Shown: positions 57,181-64,000 of the stretch, in pieces | How the letters are laid out: each line of letters starts with the position of its first letter | Position numbering within the stretch: the stretch's first letter is position 1 | Program-made: the position numbers and the translations under genes | Notes under the pieces: model-generated | What the model was told of the DNA's origin: nothing | Seen by the model: only the letters and a program-made list of their open reading frames with translations | Database searches by the model: none | Assembly: GCF_018966525.1 (NCBI RefSeq) | Contig: NZ_CP076607.1 | Span: 806,001 to 870,000 of the forward strand | Origin: Paenibacillus sophorae | Lineage (GTDB): Bacteria > Bacillota > Bacilli > Paenibacillales > Paenibacillaceae | Direction: 5' to 3' | Length of the DNA stretch: 64,000 nucleotides

Positions 57181-58286
57181 TATGCTTTACCTCCTGCAAG
57201 CTCTTGAATTCTGGCCGCGATGACCGCGATGTCATCGCCTTGAAGCGGGCGCGGATCGATATCGAAATACCCCTGTCTCACACCGTAATCGCGCGTATAA
57301 ATTGCGATTTCGCCCTCCTGAAGCGCCTTGGCGACAGAAGCCGCGTCCGTTCCCGCCTTCTCTGGCTCGATGTGCACCCGGGCGCGGAAGATGGCGCGCC
57401 CCGCTTCGTCCTGCACGATCGATACCCGCAGACCCGCGATCTCATTCAGGACCATCAAGGATTGCAGCGATTCCACTTCCCGTTCGCTCGTATCTTCCTT
57501 AACGATATACTCATCCAGCGCCTGAAGCAACCCGAACGTCGTTTCCTTGCCGACCTTCATGCTGCGGCCGATTCCATGAAGCTGGGTCTTGATCCATTCC
57601 ACATAGGAACGCTTGCCTGCGACAAGGCCGGAGGTCGGTCCTTCGATCGCCTTTGAGCCGCTGTAGATCGCCAGGTCGGCGAGCACGACGTACTTCTCAA
57701 GATCCTCTTCAGCCGCAGCGTCCACGATCAGCGGAATGCCCCTGCGCCGGGCCAACTCCGAGGCTTCCTCCACGGAGATCATGTTCTTCTGGACGGCATG
57801 GTGGGATTTGACGTACAGGATGGCGGCGGTGGAGTCGGTAATCGCCTCCTCGATATCGGCGGCTTTGCCTTCGTTGGCGTAGCCCGCCTCCACAATCCGG
57901 CCGCCTCCCAGATAGACCATCGTTTCCACAGGAGCGCCGTACTGGACGTTATGCCCCTTCAGCATAATGATCTCGTTCCTGGCAATCGGGTCCTGATGCA
58001 GGCGCAGCGATTTGCGCCGGTCGCCTCTTGTTACAATTCCCGCAACGGACAGGGCGATGCCGCTGGATGCGGAGTTGACGACGACGGCGGCTTCCGCGCC
58101 CATGATGCGAGCGGCGTATTCGCCGGCCTTGTCGACGAGGTCCGCGATTTCTACGTAAGCCTGGCCGCCCGCCTTCATCGCTTCCATTACGGAATCCGAT
58201 GGGGCGGAGACACCCAGGATGCTCATTCTGCCGCTGGCGTTGATAACGCGCTTAAGGCCGTATTTCGCATGCAGCGTATTCTCCAT
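57180..58286 (-). CDS. DgaE-like PLP-dependent ammonia-lyase
   Basis: 368-aa SelA-fold PLP enzyme. The motif YSGSKAIEGPTSG with Lys212 as the probable Schiff-base lysine, and DAAAEEDLE with the PLP Asp are visible. Salmonella DgaE removes ammonia from D-glucosaminate-6-phosphate to give the keto-deoxy acid; the same chemistry is inferred here. It is not selenocysteine synthase: it is shorter than SelA and has a catabolic neighbourhood. AAAGGAG precedes ATG 58286; its start lies 35 bp inside the preceding gene. Confidence 0.87.
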   Translation of the reverse strand: MENTLHAKYGLKRVINASGRMSILGVSAPSDSVMEAMKAGGQAYVEIADLVDKAGEYAARIMGAEAAVVVNSASSGIALSVAGIVTRGDRRKSLRLHQDPIARNEIIMLKGHNVQYGAPVETMVYLGGGRIVEAGYANEGKAADIEEAITDSTAAILYVKSHHAVQKNMISVEEASELARRRGIPLIVDAAAEEDLEKYVVLADLAIYSGSKAIEGPTSGLVAGKRSYVEWIKTQLHGIGRSMKVGKETTFGLLQALDEYIVKEDTSEREVESLQSLMVLNEIAGLRVSIVQDEAGRAIFRARVHIEPEKAGTDAASVAKALQEGEIAIYTRDYGVRQGYFDIDPRPLQGDDIAVIAARIQELAGGKA

Positions 58287-59364
58287 GGATAACCACTCCT
58301 TTAGGTATGATGCGCAGGGCCGCTTCCTTCGTTACTCCTTCGGAATCGGTGAGGCGGACCGGACGCTCTTCGACCGAGAATAAAGTCAGGCGCGCAGCGT
58401 CTCCGGGCTGAATGCGGCCCAGTTCGGGCCGCTTAAGCCAGGCAGCTGCGCGTACGGTAACGGCGTCGATGACTTCATTCAGGGGATAGCCAAGATACAG
58501 GAACTTGCTCATCACATTCGCCAGGCTGTAAACCGGACCGTTCAGCCGGTTTCCCCGGTAAATGTCGCTGCTGATCGTGTCCGGGGAAATGCCGTGCCGC
58601 CTGGCAGCCTCGGCCACCCGGAACGAGAAGCTTGCCGTGCCGTGCCCGACGTCCAGATGAACGCCCCGGTCCCGGGCGTCCAGCAGCACCGGCAGCGGCT
58701 GGCCCTCGCCGTCGAACAGGTTGTTCTCCTTCCCGTTCAAATAATGGGTCAGTACGTCGCCCTGCTCCAGCAATGGCACAATTTCGATAATATCAGGAGG
58801 CCCCGAGCCGATGTGGATCATTAGCGGCAAATCCGTTTCGGAAGAAAGGCACCTGGCCATGCGGAGCGGGCTCAGTCCGCTCCCGGCAACGACGCTGCTG
58901 CTGATTCGGGCTTTGAATCCCACGATCATATCCCGGTATTCACGGGCGGATTCCGCAGCCTGCCGGAGATCGATCCACTCGAGCCGGGACAGCTCGTCGA
59001 TCCGTTTCAGACCGATGCGCGAAATATTGAGGAAGGCGAGAAGGTCGGTGCGGGCGCCGAGTCGGCTCGCCGCCAGCTCGCCGATCCGGTCGGCTCCGCA
59101 GCTGCCGGCGTCCACGATGGTCGTGACGCCCTGCTTGATTCCGATCTCATCAATCTCATCCCCGTAGGGGTCGAATTCGGGGAACGCATGCACATGCATG
59201 TCGATCCATCCGCTGGAAACATAGAGGCCGGAGCCGTCGATCACCCGGTCCCCCCGCCCCTGGCCGGGCGGCGTTAGCTCAGCGATGCGCCCGTCTTCCA
59301 CTACAATATCGGCCATTTGCCCGCCCACAAGCTGGAGATGGCTGAGCAACAGCTTTTCTTGCAT
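58252..59364 (-). CDS. Amidohydrolase/deacetylase family metalloenzyme
   Basis: 370-aa amidohydrolase. The metal motif DMHVHAFPEF (H57, H59), VGHGTASFSFRVAE and the SSDIYRGN aspartate are present, in a dihydroorotase-like barrel. It belongs to the EF_0837-type group found beside DgaE/DgaF-like genes in other Firmicutes. I infer removal of an N-acyl group from an amino-sugar acid before ammonia elimination. ATG 59364 follows CAGGTGA; earlier in-frame starts at 59436 lack a site. First gene of the minus operon. Confidence 0.82.
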   Translation of the reverse strand: MQEKLLLSHLQLVGGQMADIVVEDGRIAELTPPGQGRGDRVIDGSGLYVSSGWIDMHVHAFPEFDPYGDEIDEIGIKQGVTTIVDAGSCGADRIGELAASRLGARTDLLAFLNISRIGLKRIDELSRLEWIDLRQAAESAREYRDMIVGFKARISSSVVAGSGLSPLRMARCLSSETDLPLMIHIGSGPPDIIEIVPLLEQGDVLTHYLNGKENNLFDGEGQPLPVLLDARDRGVHLDVGHGTASFSFRVAEAARRHGISPDTISSDIYRGNRLNGPVYSLANVMSKFLYLGYPLNEVIDAVTVRAAAWLKRPELGRIQPGDAARLTLFSVEERPVRLTDSEGVTKEAALRIIPKGVVIHGEYAACEIRP

Positions 59365-59461
59365 GAGGTTCACCTGCCAATGCTGAAGAATGTAAGACCT
59401 TAAAATCAAATTCATGTATTGCGCTTTGACATACACTTAAGATACCATAGAAATCAGAGAA

Positions 59462-59483
59462 AACAATATAACGTTATAATGTT
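59462..59483. promoter_or_regulatory. 22-bp near-perfect palindrome in the divergent region
   Basis: AACAATATAAC-GTTATAATGTT, a dyad centred on AACGTT with two mismatching positions. It lies about 98 bp before the amidohydrolase gene and 211 bp before the GH20 gene, a good place for an operator controlling both. 59365-59693 has AT-rich DNA with a TTGACA at 59426 but no complete promoter was fixed. Confidence 0.6.
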
Positions 59484-59693
59484 TATTCGAAATACCGAAT
59501 TATTAGTTTATTTCAAAATCGTTGTTAGGCGTTTTCATGTGCTGAGACATTTTCGCGTTTCGCATGTTCAGACACTTTGGGTTTTACGGAGTTGCCTGCC
59601 GCATTCTTCTCGCGCTCGGTATGGCGCATGGCCGCATAGTGGAGAGAGCGCAGGAAGATTATAGGACCATAGAAGATCGAGGAGGATGAGAAG

Positions 59694-61604
59694 ATGAAGT
59701 TTTGGTTCGAGGGCGACATATCGTATCTGCTGCCTGGAATCGGAATTCTGGCCGGCGAGCTTGGGTTTCAGCTTGATGAAGACGGAATGCCCGTCCTGGT
59801 GGAGATTTCCGGCGAAGGAATCGAGGTCGGCTGTGAGGATGGCCGGGCGTATATACGGTATGGGCGTACCCATCAGTTCTTCCGCGGGCTTGGTCTGCTG
59901 GTCCAGCATGTGCGCAAGGGCGCGGCGTTCCATATCCGCGAACGGCAGCAATTTGATCTCGTCGGCCCGATGTTCGACCTGTCCCGCAACGCGGTGCTGA
60001 CCACGGACAGCTTCAAGGCTATGCTGAACAAGATGGCCTTGATGGGACTGAATACCGTTATGCTCTATATGGAGGATACTTACGAAATCGAGGGCGAACC
60101 TTATTTCGGGTATATGCGGGGCCGTTATTCGCAGCAGGAGCTTCGCGAGATCGACGATTATGCGGCTCAGTTCGGCATCGAGGCGTTTCCAAGCATTCAG
60201 ACTCTGGCCCATCTGGAGGAATTCCTGAAATGGGAGCCGGTGTCCCATTACAGAGATACGAAGGGCGCGCTGCTGGTGGGCGAGAAGCGCACGTTAAAGC
60301 TGGTCGAGCGTATGGTCGAGTCGGCCAGCGCGCCGTTCCGCAGCCGCAAAATCCATATCGGCATGGATGAGGCCGAAGAGCTGGGCCGCGGAAAATATCT
60401 GGACCGGAACGGCTACAGCAGCCGGTTCGATATCATGACCTCGCATCTGGAGAAGGTGCTGGACATTGCGCGAGGGCGCGGGCTTGAGCCGATGATGTGG
60501 AGCGATATGTTCCTGAAGCTCGCTTCCGCAAGCGGCGGCGAGTACTACGACGCGGAAACATCGATACCGGAAGAAATGCGGCGCCGCATCCCGAAAGACG
60601 TAGATATGGTGTACTGGGACTACGTGCATACGGAGGCGGAGGACTACGAGCGGCTAATTGCGAAGCACCGATCGCTTGGCTCGAAGCTGGCTTTTGCCGG
60701 AGCCGTGTGGATTTTTAATACGTTCGGGGTCAATTACGGCCTGTCTCTCAAGGCATCGGATACGGCGCTCCAGGTGTGCAAGAAGGAGGGGATCGGCGAG
60801 GTGTATGCCACGATGTGGGGGGATGACGGCAATGAGGGCAATCCGTTCGCGGCGCTGCTCGGCCTGCAGCTGTATGCCGAGCATGCCTATTCCCCGGAGC
60901 GGCCGGAGTGGGAGTATCTCGCGGAGCGGGTGAAATTCTGCACTGGCATTGAGGCGGACAGCTACCTGCTGATGAAGGACCTGGATGAAACGCCGGGGGC
61001 CGAGCCGGACAACCGCGTGCAGAGCAATCCTTCGAAGTTTCTGCTGTACCAGGATGTGCTGCTTGGCCTGTTCGACCATCAGATCGACGGCCTGGAGCTG
61101 TCCGCCCATTACGAAGCGCTGGAGCGGAGCCTGTCGGAGAGAAGCGCCGCCGATCCGGCCGCAGCCCGGATGCTGGAGGTTCCGGAGAAGCTATGCGCGG
61201 TATTGAAACGCAAGAGCCTGCTAGGTATCGAACTGAAGCGGGCATACGACGCCGGCGACAAGGCCGCTCTGGCCCAGGCGGCGGAGCGGGAGCTGCCGGA
61301 GATCGCACAGGCGGTCAGGGAGCTTCGGTCCGCGCACCGCACAGCTTGGCACCGCATGTTCAAGCCGTTTGGCTGGGAGGTGCTGGACATCCGGTACGGG
61401 GGGCTTGTGAACCGGCTCGATTCCGCCGCCCTGCGGCTGCTGGATTACACGGAGGGACGAATTGCAAGAATCGAAGAGCTGGAGCAGGAACGGCTGCCGT
61501 ACAGCTCGGCCAACCGGTTCAACCACAGGGGCGCCGGATGGTGCAGCTATTATTACCGCATGGCGTCGCCGAATGTGTTTTTTCATGTTTTGAATCCCTT
61601 TTAA
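59694..61604 (+). CDS. GH20 family beta-N-acetylhexosaminidase, no signal peptide
   Basis: 636-aa glycoside hydrolase. The N-terminal region (about 1-95) resembles a GH20b-like domain, followed by a TIM barrel with HIGMDEAEELG, where D225-E226 is the substrate-assisted catalytic pair, and YWDYVHTE, then ATMWGDDGNEGNPF. No signal peptide or membrane segment, so it acts on imported amino-sugar glycosides in the cytoplasm. GAGGAGGATGAG precedes ATG 59694. It diverges from the amidohydrolase operon, suggesting that it feeds that pathway. Confidence 0.86.
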   Translation: MKFWFEGDISYLLPGIGILAGELGFQLDEDGMPVLVEISGEGIEVGCEDGRAYIRYGRTHQFFRGLGLLVQHVRKGAAFHIRERQQFDLVGPMFDLSRNAVLTTDSFKAMLNKMALMGLNTVMLYMEDTYEIEGEPYFGYMRGRYSQQELREIDDYAAQFGIEAFPSIQTLAHLEEFLKWEPVSHYRDTKGALLVGEKRTLKLVERMVESASAPFRSRKIHIGMDEAEELGRGKYLDRNGYSSRFDIMTSHLEKVLDIARGRGLEPMMWSDMFLKLASASGGEYYDAETSIPEEMRRRIPKDVDMVYWDYVHTEAEDYERLIAKHRSLGSKLAFAGAVWIFNTFGVNYGLSLKASDTALQVCKKEGIGEVYATMWGDDGNEGNPFAALLGLQLYAEHAYSPERPEWEYLAERVKFCTGIEADSYLLMKDLDETPGAEPDNRVQSNPSKFLLYQDVLLGLFDHQIDGLELSAHYEALERSLSERSAADPAAARMLEVPEKLCAVLKRKSLLGIELKRAYDAGDKAALAQAAERELPEIAQAVRELRSAHRTAWHRMFKPFGWEVLDIRYGGLVNRLDSAALRLLDYTEGRIARIEELEQERLPYSSANRFNHRGAGWCSYYYRMASPNVFFHVLNPF

Positions 61605-61820
61605 TCATTGAAACTTCTTTACATCACTAAATCTCAATTTTAAGGGGGATATCAAGCTGTTCCGACCGGCTGGACCGGGTAACCGGAGCAGCTTCTTTAC
61701 TTCATAAAAAGAGTTGGAAAATGCTGAAAACCCTTGTTTTTTGCAAAATAACTGCAGACCATATGTCGAATTGTGTTGTAAAATGTGAGGAATCCAAACA
61801 AGGAAGGGGAGAGGAAGGAG

Positions 61821-63584
61821 ATGTGGTTCAAGCATTCTTTGAAGGGGAAGCTGTCGCTGCTGCTCATCGTCGCAATCGTGTTCCCCTTGCTCGGGGCCGG
61901 AGTCGTCTCCTACCGGATCGCCTCCAATCTGACGGAAAAAATCGAAAAGCAGTCCGGCATGAATACACTCAGGCAGCTTTCGGATAAATTAGACTTTATC
62001 ATTAACGACATTGAGACCATGTCGGTATTCATCATCGGCCAGCGCAACATTCAATCCTACCTCGGCAGCGACAGGGCGGACATTTCCCTGTATTCACAAA
62101 ATGTGGCCTTTCTGCTGAACCTGGCTTCCTCCAAACCCTACATTTCCAATATCACCATCACCTCCGGCCGCGGGTATCCGGCGCTTTCGAACACAACGGT
62201 GCTGCACTCCGGACTGCCCCGGCTGCTGGAGGCCAACACTGCCGATTATAACCCTGCCCAGAAGTGGTGGACGCCTCTCTATGAGAATCAGACGACCGAC
62301 GACGGCATCAAGCGGGTATTCTCGCTGGTCCGCCCAATCCGCAGCACCGAAAAGTTCCAGCCGCTGGGGGAGCTGGCGATCAGCGTCGATGTGGATGAGG
62401 TGCAGGAGATGCTTCAGGACGCGGCCTGGAACGCAAACGGCCGGCTTTGGCTCGTCAATCAAGAGGACCGGATCATGTCTTCCCAGACCGGTGAAGGGCT
62501 TAATATGCCGCTCGGACAGTCACTTCAGGGACTGGGCGAGCTAAGGGGAACCGAAGGCGTTCTTAACATTGCACGGGGTCAGGAGAGCAATACGCTGCTC
62601 TATTACACGCTGCCGAGCCTGAACTGGAAGCTGGTCGGCGTCATTCCGACCCGGATCTATACCGCGCAGAACGAATACGTGCTTACGCTTACGGCGGTCG
62701 CCATCGGTGTTGCGGCGTTGCTTGCGGGTGCGCTGGTGCTGTATTTTACCGCATGGGTTACGCGCCCGTTGACCAAGCTGGCCAGAAAGCTTAAGGACGT
62801 AAGTCCCGGCGATCCGGTCAAGCAATTCGAGGTTAGGTCTACGGATGAAATCGGGATGGTGCTGCACAGCTACAATCAGCTTGGCGAGCGGATCGAGCGC
62901 TTGAAAAACCAGCTGCAGCTGAACGAGGCGAAAAAAAAGGAGGCGGATATCCAGGCCCTTCAGGCCCAGATTCATCCGCATTTTCTGTATAACACTCTGT
63001 CGTCGATCCACTGGATCGCGCTCATGAACAAGGATCGGCAGGTAGCGGAAATGGTCGGGGCGCTCGGGGATTTTCTGCGGTTCAGCCTCAACGACGGCAA
63101 GGAATTCTGTTCCGTAGGGCAGGAGGTGGCGCATGCACAGAACTATGTCCGCATCATGTCGAAGCGGTTCCAGGACAAATTCGATTCCACCTTCCTGATC
63201 GATCCGAAAATTCAAGAGAGAACGATGCTGAAGCTGCTGCTGCAGCCGCTGATCGAGAACAGCATCATGCACGGCCTGAAGAAAAAGCAGGGCAAGGGCA
63301 GCGTCTTCGTCCATGCGGAGCTGCGGGGAGACGGCTTGTCCTTTGTCGTTGAGGACACCGGGGTCGGCATGGATGAGGAGAAGCTGCTGCATCTGCGCAG
63401 CCTGCTGCTCGCCGGGGAAGCAGACGAGCAGCGGCAGTCCGGCTCCTCGAACTCGGGTTATGGCCTGAGCAGTGTAGACCGCCGTCTTAAGCTGCATTAC
63501 GGCAGCGGGGCGGGTCTTCATATTGAGAGCCAACCGGGAGGCGGCACGCGAATCTCGTTCACCATACCTGTACTGGAGGGATAG
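61821..63584 (+). CDS. YesM-type sensor histidine kinase
   Basis: 587-aa membrane kinase: short cytoplasmic start, TM1 (about 12-32), an extracellular Cache-like domain (35-280), TM2 (about 285-308), HAMP (305-360), a His-kinase domain with QIHPHFLYNTL (His385), and HATPase with VVEDTGVGMDEE. This is the YesM/LytS-type architecture that usually regulates sugar transport and carbohydrate use in Paenibacillus. ATG 61821 is used; a GTG at 61785 is in frame but lacks a site. The response regulator follows 2 bp later. Confidence 0.9.
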   Translation: MWFKHSLKGKLSLLLIVAIVFPLLGAGVVSYRIASNLTEKIEKQSGMNTLRQLSDKLDFIINDIETMSVFIIGQRNIQSYLGSDRADISLYSQNVAFLLNLASSKPYISNITITSGRGYPALSNTTVLHSGLPRLLEANTADYNPAQKWWTPLYENQTTDDGIKRVFSLVRPIRSTEKFQPLGELAISVDVDEVQEMLQDAAWNANGRLWLVNQEDRIMSSQTGEGLNMPLGQSLQGLGELRGTEGVLNIARGQESNTLLYYTLPSLNWKLVGVIPTRIYTAQNEYVLTLTAVAIGVAALLAGALVLYFTAWVTRPLTKLARKLKDVSPGDPVKQFEVRSTDEIGMVLHSYNQLGERIERLKNQLQLNEAKKKEADIQALQAQIHPHFLYNTLSSIHWIALMNKDRQVAEMVGALGDFLRFSLNDGKEFCSVGQEVAHAQNYVRIMSKRFQDKFDSTFLIDPKIQERTMLKLLLQPLIENSIMHGLKKKQGKGSVFVHAELRGDGLSFVVEDTGVGMDEEKLLHLRSLLLAGEADEQRQSGSSNSGYGLSSVDRRLKLHYGSGAGLHIESQPGGGTRISFTIPVLEG

Positions 63585-63586
63585 CT

Positions 63587-64000
63587 GTGAATATACTGAT
63601 CGTCGACGACGAGGTCATCATCCGGACGGGACTGTGCACGGTTATTGACTGGGAGGAGCTCGGCATGACGCTGCTTCCGCCGGCGGAATCGGCGGAGGAG
63701 GCGCTGGAGCGCATTCCCGGCGAACGCCCCGATATCGTGCTGACCGACATCCGCATGTCGGGGATGGACGGGATAGAGCTGGCCAAGGAGATTAAGCGGA
63801 GGCTGCCGGACGCCGAGATCATTATCCTGACCGGCTACGATGATTTCGGTTACGCCCAGCAGGCGCTGCGGGAAGGGGTGACTGATTATCTGCTGAAGAC
63901 CAGTGGCCCTGAGGAGGTCATCAAGGCGGTGATGAAAGCCCAGCGGAACCTGAGCGCGAAGCGGGAAGCGGCAAAGCAGGGGGCGGTTTCCGCCGCGGCG
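63587..64000 (+). CDS. YesN-type response regulator, truncated by window end
   Basis: Only the first 138 codons are present. The receiver domain is complete: acidic pair in LIVDDEVI, phosphoacceptor Asp54 in LTDIRMSGMDG, Thr/Ser in ILTGYDDFGYA and Lys in YLLKTSG. Family members continue with an AraC-type DNA-binding domain, which lies beyond the edge. GTG start, 2 bp after the kinase stop, with GGAGGG upstream; an operon with the kinase. Confidence 0.88.
   Translation, partial: MNILIVDDEVIIRTGLCTVIDWEELGMTLLPPAESAEEALERIPGERPDIVLTDIRMSGMDGIELAKEIKRRLPDAEIIILTGYDDFGYAQQALREGVTDYLLKTSGPEEVIKAVMKAQRNLSAKREAAKQGAVSAAA

Noticed and set aside
57180..58286. DgaE-like gene as selenocysteine synthase SelA
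   Set aside because: Length is short for SelA, there is no selB/selC nearby, and neighbours are aldolase, kinase and deacylase genes.

Overview
The window is a chromosomal segment of a Gram-positive, endospore-forming Firmicute, very probably a Paenibacillus. The 16S gene, the spore gene bofA, the HprK/Crh and CggR control genes, and a gene order close to the Bacillus subtilis hprK-his-yvcJKL-crh-clpP-glycolysis-secG-rnr-smpB-ssrA segment all point that way. No phage, IS element or CRISPR array was seen. Nearly all genes look vertically inherited and well coupled.

Layout. 1-732: yaaL and bofA. 732-7010: an rRNA operon with two tandem promoters in the unusual order 16S-5S-tRNA-Ile-tRNA-Ala-23S, followed by an eight-tRNA array and a terminator. 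7110-14181: a PucR-type regulator, a solitary sugar-ABC ATPase, then hprK-lgt-ppaX-acetyltransferase-acyltransferase. 14290-19182 (minus): a gluconate operon (gnd, gntR, gntP, gntK) with two readable GntR operators and a cre-like site. 19528-28788: hisZ-G-D-B-H-A-F-IE-J followed by a divergent prs paralogue; a GC-rich 74-bp tandem repeat lies between hisA and hisF. 29004-31448: TPR protein and trxB. 31562-34166: an SgrR-like regulator (minus), a small ORF and a DUF438 gene remnant. 34167-38371: glcK, rapZ, yvcK, whiA and a crh-position HPr that keeps His15. 38520-41217: three envelope or secreted-type proteins. 41292-42177 (minus): clpP with two CtsR boxes, and tRNA-Arg. 42439-49718: cggR-gapA-pgk-tpiA-gpmI-eno under a CggR operator. 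49939-54461: secG, rnr with a 214-residue low-complexity tail, smpB, tmRNA.

54684-64000 is the accessory part. A tightly overlapping minus-strand operon encodes an amidohydrolase/deacetylase, a DgaE-like PLP ammonia-lyase, a KDGP aldolase, a PfkB sugar kinase and a GntR/UTRA repressor. It diverges from a GH20 hexosaminidase without a signal peptide and a YesM/YesN-type two-component system cut by the window edge. I infer a route that turns an N-acylated amino-sugar acid into pyruvate and glyceraldehyde-3-phosphate. This is the best candidate for a little-described system here.

Together the genes form a carbon-flux neighbourhood: HprK and the HPr-like protein sense glycolytic state, CggR and YvcK control glycolysis/gluconeogenesis and wall precursors, and the gluconate and amino-sugar-acid routes both feed the glycolytic operon. 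All calls come from reading the sequence; no database search was run.
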